Assembly: GCF_013186535.1 (NCBI RefSeq) | Contig: NZ_JABMCZ010000002.1 | Coordinates: 1,240,001-1,304,000 of the forward strand | Origin: Nocardia terpenica | GTDB taxonomy: Bacteria; Actinomycetota; Actinomycetes; Mycobacteriales; Mycobacteriaceae | Reading direction: 5' to 3' | DNA: 64,000 nucleotides | Shown: in pieces, positions 30,669-39,486 of the stretch | Numbering within the stretch: position 1 is the stretch's first letter | How the letters are laid out: each line of letters starts with the position of its first letter | The notes under the pieces: generated by a model | Told to the model about the DNA's origin: nothing | The model's database searches: none | What the model saw: the letters and a program-made list of their open reading frames with translations, nothing else | Program-made: the position numbers and the translations under genes

Positions 30669-32131
30669 CAGGCGGCCAGTTCCAATTCCTCCTCCGCGAC
30701 GGCCGAGGCGGGGCGTCGCTCGAGGAAGTGGGTCAGGGCGATGAGGGCGCCGACGATGGAGACCGCGCCGGCGAAGATCAGGCCCGGACGGTAGCTGTCG
30801 AGCATGGCGCTCGGTGAGGTGCCGTGCTTGCCGGAGGAGATGATGGCGGTGTTGATCGCCAGCACGATGGCCGCACCGACCTGCATGGAGGTCTGCAGCA
30901 CGCCGGCCGCCAGGCCCTGCTCGTCGTCGTGGATGCCGTTGGTGGCCTGAATGTTGATGGCCGGGAAGCCGATCCAGCCGATGCCGATCAGCAGCACCGC
31001 GGGCAGGATGACCGCCCAGTAGGAGGGCGCGGTGTTCATCCGCAGGAACAGCAGGTAGCCGATGCTCATGACGATGGTGGTCACCGCGATGATGGGCCCG
31101 GTGCCGAACCGGTCCACCAGCTTGTCGGAGAACACCGACGACAGCGCCACCAGCAGGCCCACCGGCAGCAGGGCCATGGCCAGCTTGATCGGCGACCAGC
31201 CCAGGGTGTCCTGCAGGTACAGGGTCACGATGAACTGCCAGCTGAAGTAGGAGCCCGCCACCGCGACGATGACCAGGCTGGCCCGCACCAGCGAGACCTT
31301 GCGCAGGATGCCGAGCCGGATCAGCGGGTGCCGCACCCGCTTCTCCACCCCGACGAACGCCACGAACAGCGCGACCACCGCGGCGAACGAGCCGATGGTG
31401 CGGGCCGAGGCCCACCCCGCCTGCGGCGCCGAGACCACGGTGTAGACCAGCAGCAGCATGGCGGCGGAGGAGAACAGCGCGCCGAGCAGATCGTGGCCGC
31501 CCTCCTCGGTCGACTTGTCACGCGGGACCAGGATCGCGGCGGAAACCAAGGCGGCCAAGGCGATCGGGACCGGGAGCAGGAAGGTCCAGCGCCAGCCGAC
31601 ATTGGTCATCAGGCCGCCGAACACCAGGCCCATGGAGTAGCCGCCCGCACCGAACACGGTGTAGATGGACAGCGCCCTGTTGCGGGCCGGGCCCTCGGCG
31701 AAGTTGGTGGTGATGATCGACAGGCCGGTGGGCGCGGTGAACGCCGCGGCCAGACCCTTCACGAAGCGGGTCAGGATCAGCAGCGGGCCCGAGCTGACCA
31801 GGCCACCCGCCAGCGAGGCGACCGCGAACACGCCGAGCGCGATGAGGAAGACCTTGCGCCGACCGAGCAGATCGGCCGTGCGGCCGCCGAGCAGCAGCAG
31901 GCCGCCGTAGCCGAGCACATAACCGCTGACCAGCCACTGCAGCGTGGAGGTGTTCAGCCCCAGTTCGTTGCCGATGGAAGGCAGGGCGACACCGATCATC
32001 GAGACGTCGAGACCGTCGAGGAACAGGACGATGCACAGGGTGATCAGCATGCCCCACAGGCGTGCCGACCACCGGGTATCGGCCGCGGAGGCGGCCGGAA
32101 GGGTTGCCGTGGAAGTCACGAGCCGGAACAT
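30668..32131 (-). CDS. MFS drug transporter, DHA2 (14-TMS) type
   Basis: A 487-residue transporter with about 14 hydrophobic segments. It has motif A (GGRTADLLGRRKVFL), LFLDGLDVSMIGVALP in helix 1 and GLVFGGLMTNVGWRWTFLLP at the antiporter-type motif C region. Members export drugs or lipids by proton antiport. The start is ATG 32131 or GTG 32119. A 44-bp dyad lies directly upstream, shared with the divergent MarR gene, so repression by that regulator is likely. Confidence 0.85.
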   Translation of the reverse strand: MFRLVTSTATLPAASAADTRWSARLWGMLITLCIVLFLDGLDVSMIGVALPSIGNELGLNTSTLQWLVSGYVLGYGGLLLLGGRTADLLGRRKVFLIALGVFAVASLAGGLVSSGPLLILTRFVKGLAAAFTAPTGLSIITTNFAEGPARNRALSIYTVFGAGGYSMGLVFGGLMTNVGWRWTFLLPVPIALAALVSAAILVPRDKSTEEGGHDLLGALFSSAAMLLLVYTVVSAPQAGWASARTIGSFAAVVALFVAFVGVEKRVRHPLIRLGILRKVSLVRASLVIVAVAGSYFSWQFIVTLYLQDTLGWSPIKLAMALLPVGLLVALSSVFSDKLVDRFGTGPIIAVTTIVMSIGYLLFLRMNTAPSYWAVILPAVLLIGIGWIGFPAINIQATNGIHDDEQGLAAGVLQTSMQVGAAIVLAINTAIISSGKHGTSPSAMLDSYRPGLIFAGAVSIVGALIALTHFLERRPASAVAEEELELAA

Positions 32132-32133
32132 TA

Positions 32134-32177
32134 CATGCACACGCATTAAATGAGCAAGCATTTAATGCGGTTGCATG
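32134..32177. promoter_or_regulatory. 44-bp dyad operator between MFS and MarR genes
   Basis: CATGCA-N3-GCATTAAATG-N6-CATTTAATGC-N3-TGCATG: every arm is perfectly matched (6 and 10 bp per side). It overlaps the -35 of the MarR promoter (TTGCAT 32171-32176, 17 bp before TAGGAT) and lies at the MFS start. It is a classic MarR-type operator. Confidence 0.7.
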
Positions 32178-32193
32178 TTTGACTACTCGCCAC

Positions 32194-32199
32194 TAGGAT
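32194..32199 (+). promoter_or_regulatory. -10 box, leaderless type (MarR)
   Basis: TAGGAT, 6 nt before the ATG at 32206, with TTGCAT 17 bp upstream. Confidence 0.55.
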
Positions 32200-32205
32200 G
32201 GCGAC

Positions 32206-32631
32206 ATGCCGAAGGCGTCGACAGCGTCCGTCGACCGGCCCGGGACTCAGCTCGTCGAACAGGCGGCTCCCACCGGACTGGTTCGTGAGTGGCGCGATCT
32301 GTTGTCCAAGCACGCCGCCGTCTCATGCGCCCTGGAGAAGGAGCTGCAGAGCCGGCATCACATCGGGCTCAGCGAATTCGAAACTCTCGACCGGCTGGTG
32401 GACGCCGCCTGCGAGACCTACCGAATGAGCGAGCTGGCGGGCGACATCTACCTGAGCCAGAGCGCCCTGTCCCGAGCCGTCGCCCGCCTCGAACGCGAGG
32501 GCCTGGTCAGCCGCAGCATGTGCACCGACGACCGCCGCGCAATCTACGTCTGCCTCACCGACAAGGGCCGAGCCCTCCACGCCTCGGCCGCCCCGACCCA
32601 CCGCGAGGTACTGGGGAGCACGCTGCACTGA
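32206..32631 (+). CDS. MarR-family regulator of the MFS transporter
   Basis: A 141-residue winged-HTH protein with HIGLSEFETLDRLV, MSELAGDIYLSQSALSRAVA (recognition helix), LEREGLVSRSMC and the wing DDRRAIYVCLTDKG. It is divergently transcribed from the MFS exporter across a long dyad that overlaps both promoters, so it probably represses both itself and the exporter until a ligand binds. The ATG follows TAGGAT by 6 nt. Confidence 0.85.
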   Translation: MPKASTASVDRPGTQLVEQAAPTGLVREWRDLLSKHAAVSCALEKELQSRHHIGLSEFETLDRLVDAACETYRMSELAGDIYLSQSALSRAVARLEREGLVSRSMCTDDRRAIYVCLTDKGRALHASAAPTHREVLGSTLH

Positions 32632-32808
32632 TCCCGGCGAAAAGCATGCCGGGAACAAGGAAGTGTTGGCGCGCCGGGAACATAGAAGTGGTGGCGGGCC
32701 GGGAACGAGAGTGACGTTGACCTATCGGGAAAGCGGCTCGCATTTCGTCATTCCGGCGTGCTTTTGGCCGGAATCGTAAGGGGTCCCGGCCAAAAGCGTG
32801 CCGGGAAC
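32630..32808. repeat. hairpin repeat array, convergent junction
   Basis: A forward hairpin (32630-32656) overlapping the MarR stop, two 25-bp half-units to 32706, then an inverted hairpin (32750-32774) and a second forward hairpin (32783-32808). It fills the gap between two convergent genes. Confidence 0.8.
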
Positions 32809-32821
32809 AGGGAATTGGGGG

Positions 32822-33694
32822 TTAGAGGGAGGCGAGGGCGGCTTCGATGGTGGGGCGGGCGTCTGTGGAGACGGATTTGATGTTGGTGAAGGCGGCTCGG
32901 TAGCGGTCGATGTCGTGGTCTTTGTCGAAATAGGCGGAGCCGGTGAAGGTTTCGACGTAGACGACGGGGGGTTCGGGGGCCTCGGTGCCGTTGTCGGGGA
33001 ATTCCAGGAGGACGAATCGGCCCGAGTCCATGCCCTCGTGGTAGCCGGAACCGGTGGGGATCAGGCTGATTTCGACATTGGGGAGGTCGCACATGCGGCG
33101 GAGGTGCCGGAGTTGGCCCGCGGTCACGTCGGGGCCGCCGATTCGGTGCCACAGCAGCGATTCGGTGATCACGGCCTCCAGGCACACCGGGGATTCCGGG
33201 CGGGTGAGCAGGGCCTGGCGGGCGGTGCGGACCGCGACCCGGCGGTCCATCTCCGTCGTCGGCATCTGCGCCCGCGCGCCCGCGAGCACCGCCCGGGTGT
33301 ACGCCTCGGTCTGCAACAGGCCGGGGACCAGCTCGTTCTCGTAGGTGAGCAGGCGGCTGGCCGCCTCCTCCAGGCCGATGTACACCTCGAAGCCCTCCGC
33401 GATGACGTCACTGTATTCGGTCCACCACCCACGGGCCTTGGTCTCGCGCGCCAGTGCGGTGAGCGGTGCGATGAGATCGGCTGGGGCGCCGTAGATCTTG
33501 CACATCGCCTCGACGTCGAGCCCGCGCAGCGAGGTCTGGCCGGTCTCGATCCGCCAGATCTTGGCCTCCGACCATTCCAGTCGCTGCGCCGCCACCCGCG
33601 TGGTCATGCGGGCACGATTGCGCAGGTCGCGCAGCTGTCGCCCCAATTGCCGCCGCGGCATCGTGGAACCGGTGATCCCGTGCGGTAAAGCCAT
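32822..33694 (-). CDS. XRE-family regulator with DUF5753 domain
   Basis: A 290-residue protein. The N-terminal XRE helix-turn-helix (RQLRDLRNRARMTTRVAAQR, then WSEAKIWRIETGQ) is followed by a DUF5753 domain (YENELVPGLLQTEAYTRAVL, then YVETFTGSAYFDKDHDIDRY near the end). Such proteins are widespread in Nocardia and Streptomyces, often paired with a small DUF397 protein, which I do not see here. ATG 33694 has GGAGGGGGAA just upstream. Function is regulatory; targets are unknown. Confidence 0.85.
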   Translation of the reverse strand: MALPHGITGSTMPRRQLGRQLRDLRNRARMTTRVAAQRLEWSEAKIWRIETGQTSLRGLDVEAMCKIYGAPADLIAPLTALARETKARGWWTEYSDVIAEGFEVYIGLEEAASRLLTYENELVPGLLQTEAYTRAVLAGARAQMPTTEMDRRVAVRTARQALLTRPESPVCLEAVITESLLWHRIGGPDVTAGQLRHLRRMCDLPNVEISLIPTGSGYHEGMDSGRFVLLEFPDNGTEAPEPPVVYVETFTGSAYFDKDHDIDRYRAAFTNIKSVSTDARPTIEAALASL

Positions 33695-33890
33695 GCTTCC
33701 CCCTCCGTCCCGTGCGCCGATCGTACTCGCTCTTCGCGGCCCACCGAACGGCAAAAGTCCTTACGCCGTAGCCGGATTGGACATCCGGCTAGTAAACGGA
33801 TTGTTGCACAACAAAACGAGGAGTCCATACCGTCCGTGTCGCAGTCACGCCAACGTCACAGGCACGACCGGGGCGCAGTTGCGACACAGG

Positions 33891-34460
33891 CTATTTGCGC
33901 GGCGGGCGGCGGCGGAATCGCCAGAATTGCACCGCGCGAACGTCCTCCGAGAGTTGGTTGACCGGTTCGGCCACCTCCGACAGCGCCCGGAACAGGTCGT
34001 CGGCCAGATCGTTGATGTGCTCCACCCGGCTGGCCAGTCGAGAGGCGTTCACCAGGAATTCGAGCGCCAGCCGCACCGCGGCCGCGATGGTCAGCCCGAG
34101 CGGCACCGCCACCACCAGCGCGAAGACCAGCCCGAGGGCCATCGACAGGTGCCACAGCAGCACGGTCAGCACGATCGGCACACCTCCGGCGAATGCCAGG
34201 CCGAGCAGATAGGCCAGCGGCAGCAAGGTGCTGGTTGCCGGGCGCCGGAACTGTACGTCGACGAGCGCGCGCAGGGCGGCGACGCACCACGCCGCGAAGG
34301 CGCTCGGGCTGCGGAACGGTTCGGGGGGCTGTGCCTCGCGCTCTCCGACGTGCTGCGACAGGCGGCGGCTCGCGGGCTCGCGCCAAGCGAGCCAACGAGG
34401 TTCGACCTCGAAGTCGCCGAGATCCTCACCCATGCCGGACCCGCCGGGATCCTCACTCAT
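33891..34460 (-). CDS. DUF4282-type membrane protein
   Basis: A 189-residue protein with an acidic N-terminus, two hydrophobic helices (LLPLAYLLGLAFAGGVPIVL and ALGLVFALVVAVPLGLTIAA) followed by VRLALEFLVNASRLASRVEH, the pattern of the DUF4282 family. Function unknown. The start at ATG 34460 is supported by GGGGAGG upstream. It is divergent from the gene at 34790 across a 330-bp gap. Confidence 0.65.
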   Translation of the reverse strand: MSEDPGGSGMGEDLGDFEVEPRWLAWREPASRRLSQHVGEREAQPPEPFRSPSAFAAWCVAALRALVDVQFRRPATSTLLPLAYLLGLAFAGGVPIVLTVLLWHLSMALGLVFALVVAVPLGLTIAAAVRLALEFLVNASRLASRVEHINDLADDLFRALSEVAEPVNQLSEDVRAVQFWRFRRRPPRK

Positions 34461-34789
34461 GCGCAAATCCTCCCCCCGCGCTCCCCCACCGGCAATCGAC
34501 GAAAGTCGCGGCCCGGCACTCTCATCCGGCTCTCGAGCAACTCGCAGCAGCAACGCATTTGCATCGCAGGTCCGCAGACGACCGTATGGAGCGTGACCGA
34601 ACGGGACTACCAGGCAGAAACCGTCCCTTCGGCCATAGCCATAACACATTGCAGCGGTGTGCCTGTGATGAATTCGACGCTGCCGAAGAAACTTCCGGCG
34701 AACGTGTAACACCGCGAACCGGGCAGCCCGATACGACCCATGGAACACCCACGCAGGACCGAGATCTACCCGGGGAAATGGAGAAGACA
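34461..34789. other. divergent intergenic region
   Basis: About 330 bp between divergent genes. Short reading frames are present, but none has a convincing site or domain. It presumably holds both promoters; no clear -10/-35 pair stands out. Confidence 0.4.
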
Positions 34790-35272
34790 GTGCGTACGAC
34801 GTTTCCGACTTCCGTCCCGGCGGCAGCACTGGCCGCTACCGCGCAGGACTACATCCGGCGCGGCTGGACGGTCGCCGAAACGGCCAATGGCATCTGCCTG
34901 ATCACCGACGAGGTTGTATCGGGCATCGAGGTCACCGGTGAGCTTGCCGCCGACGTGCGTCGATTCCTGCGGGCGAACAACCTGTCCGGTCCGGTGATCG
35001 AGATTCCGGGCGCCGAGCGCCGCGAAATCCACCTGGTCACCGGCGTCCGCAAGGCCGAGATGGCGCTCGAGGCGCTGCGCCGGGCCGGTGCCACCGTCTA
35101 CACCGACGGGGCCGGCATCCCGCTGCCGCCGACCCAGCTGTCCGCCGGCTCCGCGTGCTGGGGCGTCGCTCCCTCCGAGGCACGCTGGGTGCCGCCGGTG
35201 GTGGCCGTCGCCGCGGCCGTCCGCGCCGCGACTTCCGGCCGCAAGCCGCAGCTCGCCCGCATCGCCAGCTGA
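34790..35272 (+). CDS. hypothetical protein
   Basis: A 160-residue soluble protein beginning VRTTFPTSVPAAALAATAQD. It mixes strands and helices (YIRRGWTVAETANGICLITD, ADVRRFLRANNLSGPVIEIP) and ends with an Ala-rich basic helix. The YIRRGWTV segment is faintly like the start of actinobacterial primase/polymerase-like proteins, but the conserved acidic triad is not evident, so I assign no function. GTG 34790 is chosen because GGAG lies 6 nt upstream; ATG 34778 has its site too close. Confidence 0.55.
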   Translation: MRTTFPTSVPAAALAATAQDYIRRGWTVAETANGICLITDEVVSGIEVTGELAADVRRFLRANNLSGPVIEIPGAERREIHLVTGVRKAEMALEALRRAGATVYTDGAGIPLPPTQLSAGSACWGVAPSEARWVPPVVAVAAAVRAATSGRKPQLARIAS

Positions 35273-35379
35273 TTCCGTCCCGAAAACGGGTCGGGGACAA
35301 GCGAATACGAGGAACAACTGAAGAGATAAGCATTGCGCCGGGATGGAACCACCATCTCGGCGTTTTTGTGTTGTGGGGG
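35273..35379. other. short gap before the large repeat array
   Basis: About 105 bp of non-coding sequence after the preceding stop. No clear terminator is seen other than the repeat array itself. Confidence 0.4.
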
Positions 35380-35761
35380 GTTCCCGGCCAAAAGCATGCC
35401 GGGAACAAAAGCCGGGCACGCCGGGACAAAAGACCAGGTACGCCGGGAACGAAGGGCAGGCAGGCCGGGAACAAAGACAGGCACGCCAGGAACAAAGACC
35501 AGGCAGGCCGGGAACAAAGACAGGCACGCCAGGAACAAAGACCAGGTACGCCAGGGACAAAGGCGAAGCACGCCGGGACAAAGGCGAAGCACGCCAGGAA
35601 CAATGGGGAGGCATGCCGGGAACGAAGGGAGCATGCCGGGGACAAAGGGGACGGGACCGCAGGAGGCATGCCGGGGACCAAAGGGGAGGGACCGCAGGAG
35701 GTACGCCGGGGACAAAGGGCGCGCCAGCGCGCTGTTGTCCCGGCGCGGTTTTGGCCGGGAC
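35380..35761. repeat. large hairpin repeat array (13 half-units)
   Basis: A forward hairpin (35380-35406), about thirteen tandem right-half units, mostly 20-23 bp and ending GCCGGGAAC or a variant, two longer 35-bp units near 35,641-35,710, and an inverted hairpin (35737-35761) that closes the array. Units alternate between AAAGACCAGG- and AAAGACAGG-starting versions, which suggests duplication in pairs. It lies between two plus-strand genes. Confidence 0.85.
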
Positions 35762-35777
35762 CGGTCATGATTGAGAT

Positions 35778-37961
35778 ATGGATCACGGGAACGATGGGGT
35801 TCGGAATCTGCTGCGTACCTGTCCGCTGTGTGAGGCGGTGTGTGGGTTGGAGATCGCGGTGGACTCCGGCGATCGGGTGGTGGGGGTTCGGGGGGATCGG
35901 GAGGATCCGTTCAGCCGGGGGTTTCTCTGTCCGAAGGGGGCCAGTCTGGGGCATCTCGATCAGGATCCCGATCGGCTGACCGAGCCGATGATCCGGGACC
36001 GCGGCACCGATACCTGGCGCACCGCGTCCTGGGCGGAGGCGTTCGACCTCGTCGCGGAGCGCATGCCGGAGGTGGTGGAGCGGCACGGGCGGCAGGGCAC
36101 CGCGCTGTATCTGGGTAATCCGAATGCGCACACCGTCGCGGGGGCGCTGTACATGCCGCCGCTGATCCGGGCCCTGAGCACCCGCAATCTGTACTCGGCC
36201 AGTTCCGCCGATCAGCTGCCCAAACAGGTGGCCGCCGGGCTCATGTTCGGCGATCCGATGGTGGTGCCGGTGCCGGATCTGGACCGCACCGACTATCTGC
36301 TCATGCTGGGCGCGAATCCGCTGGAGTCCAACGGATCGCTGTGCACCGCACCGGATTACCCGGGCCGGTTGAAGGCGCTGCGTAAGCGTGGCGGCCGGTT
36401 GGTGGTGGTCGATCCGCGGCGCACCCGCACGGCGAAGGTCGCCGACGAGCATCTGTTCATCCGCCCCGGCAGCGATGCGTACCTGCTGTTCGCGATCGTG
36501 CACACGCTGTTCGCGCAGGAGCTGACGCGGGTGCGGGTGGCGGTGACCGGGCTGGACGAGATCCGTGCCGCCGCGGCGGCGTTCCCGCCCGCGGCCGTCG
36601 CCGAGCGCACCGGCATCCCGGCGGCAACCATCGTGCGACTGGCCCGCGAACTCGTGGCCGCCCCGACGGCCGCCGTGTACGCCCGGATCGGCACGTGCAC
36701 GGCCGAATTCGGCACCGTCACCCAGTGGCTGGTGGAGGTGATCAACGTGCTCACCGGCAATCTGGACCGGCCCGGCGGGGCCATGTTCGCCACCGCCGCC
36801 GCGCTCGGCATCGTGCGCTCGCGCCCGTTCCGGCTCGGCCGCTGGACCAGCCGGGTGCGCGAATTGTCCGAGGCCATGGGCGAATTCCCGATCGCGACGC
36901 TCGCCGACGAGATCACCACGCCGGGCGAGGGGCAGGTCCGGGCGCTGATCACGGTCGCCGGTAATCCGGTGCTGTCCGCGCCGAGCGGCGCGCGGCTGGA
37001 GGCGGCGCTGGCCGAGCTGGAGTTCATGGTGAGCGTGGACCGCTACCTGAACGAGACCACCCGGCACGCCGATGTCATTCTGCCGCCGCCGCGCATCGTG
37101 CAGACGCCGCACTACGATTTCGCGCTGCTGCAGTTCGCGGTGCACAACTATGCCCGCTACTCGCGGCCGCTGGTGCCGCTGGGCGATCGGCCCGCGGAGA
37201 CGGAGATCCTGGCTCGCCTGGCCCTGGCGGTGTCCGGGCAGCCCGCCGCCTCGGGCACGGACGCACTGGCCGCGGTGGACGAGCTGATCATCACCGCCAC
37301 GCTGCACAAGGCCGGGATGTCGGAGCGCCGCGCGGAACTGCGGGGCGAGAACTCCACCGAGCAGCGGCTGGACCTGATGCTGCGGCTGGGACCGTTCGGC
37401 GAGTGGACCGGCGGCGACCTGAATCTGCAGGCGCTGCTGGACAATCCGCACGGTATCGATCTGGGCCCGCTGCGGCCGCGGCTGCCCGGGGTGCTGCGCA
37501 CGGCGTCGAGGACGGTGGAGCTGGCGCCCGCGCCGCTGCTCGCCGACGTGGAGCGGGTGCGCGCCGAACTGAACGCCGCCGCGCCGGAGGTGGTGCTGAT
37601 CGGTCGGCGGCAGCTGCGGTCCAACAACAGCTGGATGCACAATGTCTCGACGCTGGTCGGCGGCTCCAACACCTGCACGCTGCACATTCACCCCGACGAT
37701 GTGGCCCGCCTGGGCCTGGGCGACCACGCCGTCGTCAAATCCGCCGCCGGGGCCCTGACCGTGCCGCTGGAACCCACCGAGGAGATCATGCCCGGCGTGG
37801 TCAGCCTGCCGCACGGCTGGGGACACACCGACAGCCCGCAGTCGGTGGCGCGGGCACACGCCGGGGTGAATGCCAATGTGCTGACCGATGATTCGCGGAT
37901 CGACGTTCCGTCGGGGACGGCGGTGTTCAACGGGGTGCCGGTTACGTTGACGCCCGCTTGA
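35778..37961 (+). CDS. molybdopterin-dependent oxidoreductase with N-terminal 4Fe-4S site
   Basis: A 727-residue member of the DMSO reductase superfamily. The N-terminal cluster motif is CPLCEAVCGLE, with a fourth Cys in GFLCPKG. The molybdopterin guanine dinucleotide-binding segments LLMLGANPLESNGSL, VVVDPRRTRTAKVADEHLFI and NVLTGNLDRPGGAMF follow, and the C-terminal beta-barrel (SNNSWMHNVSTL, PHGWGH) is complete. Likely substrate classes are formate, nitrate-like oxyanions or organic N/S-oxides, but no partner subunit is encoded nearby. It is flanked by hairpin repeats on both sides. Confidence 0.85.
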   Translation: MDHGNDGVRNLLRTCPLCEAVCGLEIAVDSGDRVVGVRGDREDPFSRGFLCPKGASLGHLDQDPDRLTEPMIRDRGTDTWRTASWAEAFDLVAERMPEVVERHGRQGTALYLGNPNAHTVAGALYMPPLIRALSTRNLYSASSADQLPKQVAAGLMFGDPMVVPVPDLDRTDYLLMLGANPLESNGSLCTAPDYPGRLKALRKRGGRLVVVDPRRTRTAKVADEHLFIRPGSDAYLLFAIVHTLFAQELTRVRVAVTGLDEIRAAAAAFPPAAVAERTGIPAATIVRLARELVAAPTAAVYARIGTCTAEFGTVTQWLVEVINVLTGNLDRPGGAMFATAAALGIVRSRPFRLGRWTSRVRELSEAMGEFPIATLADEITTPGEGQVRALITVAGNPVLSAPSGARLEAALAELEFMVSVDRYLNETTRHADVILPPPRIVQTPHYDFALLQFAVHNYARYSRPLVPLGDRPAETEILARLALAVSGQPAASGTDALAAVDELIITATLHKAGMSERRAELRGENSTEQRLDLMLRLGPFGEWTGGDLNLQALLDNPHGIDLGPLRPRLPGVLRTASRTVELAPAPLLADVERVRAELNAAAPEVVLIGRRQLRSNNSWMHNVSTLVGGSNTCTLHIHPDDVARLGLGDHAVVKSAAGALTVPLEPTEEIMPGVVSLPHGWGHTDSPQSVARAHAGVNANVLTDDSRIDVPSGTAVFNGVPVTLTPA

Positions 37962-37977
37962 GTTCGGGGTGGGGGTG

Positions 37978-38110
37978 GATCCCGGCCAAAAGCACGCCGG
38001 GACCATCGGAGGAGCACGCCGGGACCATCGGAGGAGCACGCCGGGATCATCGAAGGTTGCGAGGCCGGGGCGCGACCGCCCTTGATTCCGGCGTGCTTTT
38101 GGCCGGAATC
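37978..38110. repeat. hairpin repeat array
   Basis: A forward hairpin (37978-38003), two near-identical 22-bp half-units (38004-38025, 38026-38047), and an inverted hairpin (38084-38110), 17 bp after the oxidoreductase stop. Confidence 0.8.
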
Positions 38111-38323
38111 CACCGGCCTGCAAATACTTTCACGCCGATCGGTCGGAATGCGCAAGGAGAGACGACATTCCGGACAGGAGTGGGCAAACTACGCAATAGG
38201 AGCAATGCAATGTTGCGAAATTCAGGGGGCGCAATCGAATACGGTGTGCGTAAAGGCCTGCGGGATTAGCATCTGGATGGCAACCGCAACGGGTGGATTC
38301 CGGCCGACCGAAGGGGGCGCTTT
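38111..38323. other. upstream region of the PNPOx-like gene
   Basis: About 210 bp, relatively AT-rich around 38,150-38,280. It contains no supported gene and probably the promoter of the next gene. Confidence 0.4.
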
Positions 38324-38950
38324 ATGCCCGGCAGCGACGGCGAGCGGACACTGCAGGAGCGGTTCGGCACGCGGGAGCGGGCCGACCGGTTCCATGCCGA
38401 ACAGGTGCTGGATCGGCTCAATGCGCAGATGATCGAGTTCGTCGGGCGGATGGATATGGCCTTCATCGCCACCTCCGACCGCAACGGCGACTGCGATGCG
38501 AGCTTCCGCGCGGGCAAACCCGGGTTCCTCCATATCATCGACGACCGCACCCTGGCCTATCCGGAATACCGCGGCAACGGGGTCATGGCCAGCCTCGGCA
38601 ACATTCTGGAGAACCCGCACGTCGGCATCCTGCTCATCGATTTCGTGCGCGACCTCATCGGCCTGCACATCAACGGCCCGGCCCGCATCGTCGACGACCG
38701 GGTGCTGCGCGGCTGGGTGCCCGGCCTGCCCGAGCCCGAGCGCGGCCGGGTCGCCGCGCGCTGGGTGGTGGTGGCCGTGGAGGAGGCATACATCCACTGC
38801 CGCAAGCACATTCCGCACCTGGTGCCCGCCGATCGGGAGGAACGCCCGTGGGGCACCGACAACGCACACGCCAAGGGCGGCGACTATTTCGGCGCGAAGG
38901 CCCGGGCCCGCGCGCTCGTGGGCGGGATGCCGGGCGTCAGTGGATCTTGA
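38324..38950 (+). CDS. pyridoxamine 5'-phosphate oxidase-like flavoprotein
   Basis: A 208-residue split-barrel protein. MDMAFIATSDRNGDCDASFR, FLHIIDDRTLAYPEYRGNGV and NPHVGILLIDF match the PNPOx-like (FMN-binding) family, with ARIVDDRVLRGW and HCRKHIPHL downstream. It probably binds FMN or F420; the reaction is unknown. Its last 14 bp overlap the 3' end of the convergent gtrA gene. Confidence 0.8.
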   Translation: MPGSDGERTLQERFGTRERADRFHAEQVLDRLNAQMIEFVGRMDMAFIATSDRNGDCDASFRAGKPGFLHIIDDRTLAYPEYRGNGVMASLGNILENPHVGILLIDFVRDLIGLHINGPARIVDDRVLRGWVPGLPEPERGRVAARWVVVAVEEAYIHCRKHIPHLVPADREERPWGTDNAHAKGGDYFGAKARARALVGGMPGVSGS

Positions 38951-39467
38951 AGATCACCGCGCGCTGCACGATGAAATTGATCACGGTCGCGGTGCCCTGT
39001 GCGATGACGAACGCCACCAGCACCGCACCGGTCACCGCGTGCCCGGCCAGGTGCACCTTCATGGCGGGCAATACGTCGTTGAGCAGTGCGTTCATTCCGA
39101 CCTGCGCGGCGAAGGTGACCGCGTAGAGGATCACCACGGCCACGAAGCGCGTGCGGCTGGGCTCGGCCTTGAAGGTCCAGCGCCGGTTGATCAGGTACGC
39201 GGTGGTCGTGCCGACGATGAAGCTGCACGCCTTGGCGATATCGCGCGGCACCCCGAACGCGGTCATCAGCAGCACGTACAGCCCGAAGTCGACCACCGCG
39301 GACAGGGCGCCGGTCAGCACGAACCGCACGATCTGCGTCTTCAGATCGACATCCGTGCCACCCGGCTCGTCGACCAGCGGCAACTCGACCGGAAGGGGGA
39401 GGTGGGGTTCCGCGCTCACGGGCACGAGCGTAGCGGGTGCAATCGGCACCGCCCCGGGATCGGTCAT
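38937..39467 (-). CDS. GtrA-family membrane protein (Rv3789-like)
   Basis: A 176-residue protein with four hydrophobic helices. IVRFVLTGALSAVVDFGLYV, AYLINRRWTFKAEP and INFIVQRAVIFKIH are the GtrA pattern. Its position beside and divergent from dprE1 matches Rv3789, implicated in arabinan assembly as an accessory or anchoring factor for decaprenyl-phosphoryl-arabinose enzymes. The start at ATG 39467 leaves 20 bp to the dprE1 start. The convergent neighbour overlaps its 3' end. Confidence 0.85.
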   Translation of the reverse strand: MTDPGAVPIAPATLVPVSAEPHLPLPVELPLVDEPGGTDVDLKTQIVRFVLTGALSAVVDFGLYVLLMTAFGVPRDIAKACSFIVGTTTAYLINRRWTFKAEPSRTRFVAVVILYAVTFAAQVGMNALLNDVLPAMKVHLAGHAVTGAVLVAFVIAQGTATVINFIVQRAVIFKIH

Positions 39468-39472
39468 ACCTG

Positions 39473-39478
39473 TAGCCT
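39473..39478 (+). promoter_or_regulatory. -10 box, leaderless type (dprE1)
   Basis: TAGCCT, 8 nt before the ATG at 39487. Confidence 0.4.
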
Positions 39479-39486
39479 CTATGCCG

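Noticed and set aside
35380..35761. CRISPR-like array
   Set aside because: The units are contiguous tandem repeats without unique spacers of constant length, flanked by hairpins, with no cas genes. It belongs to the hairpin repeat family.
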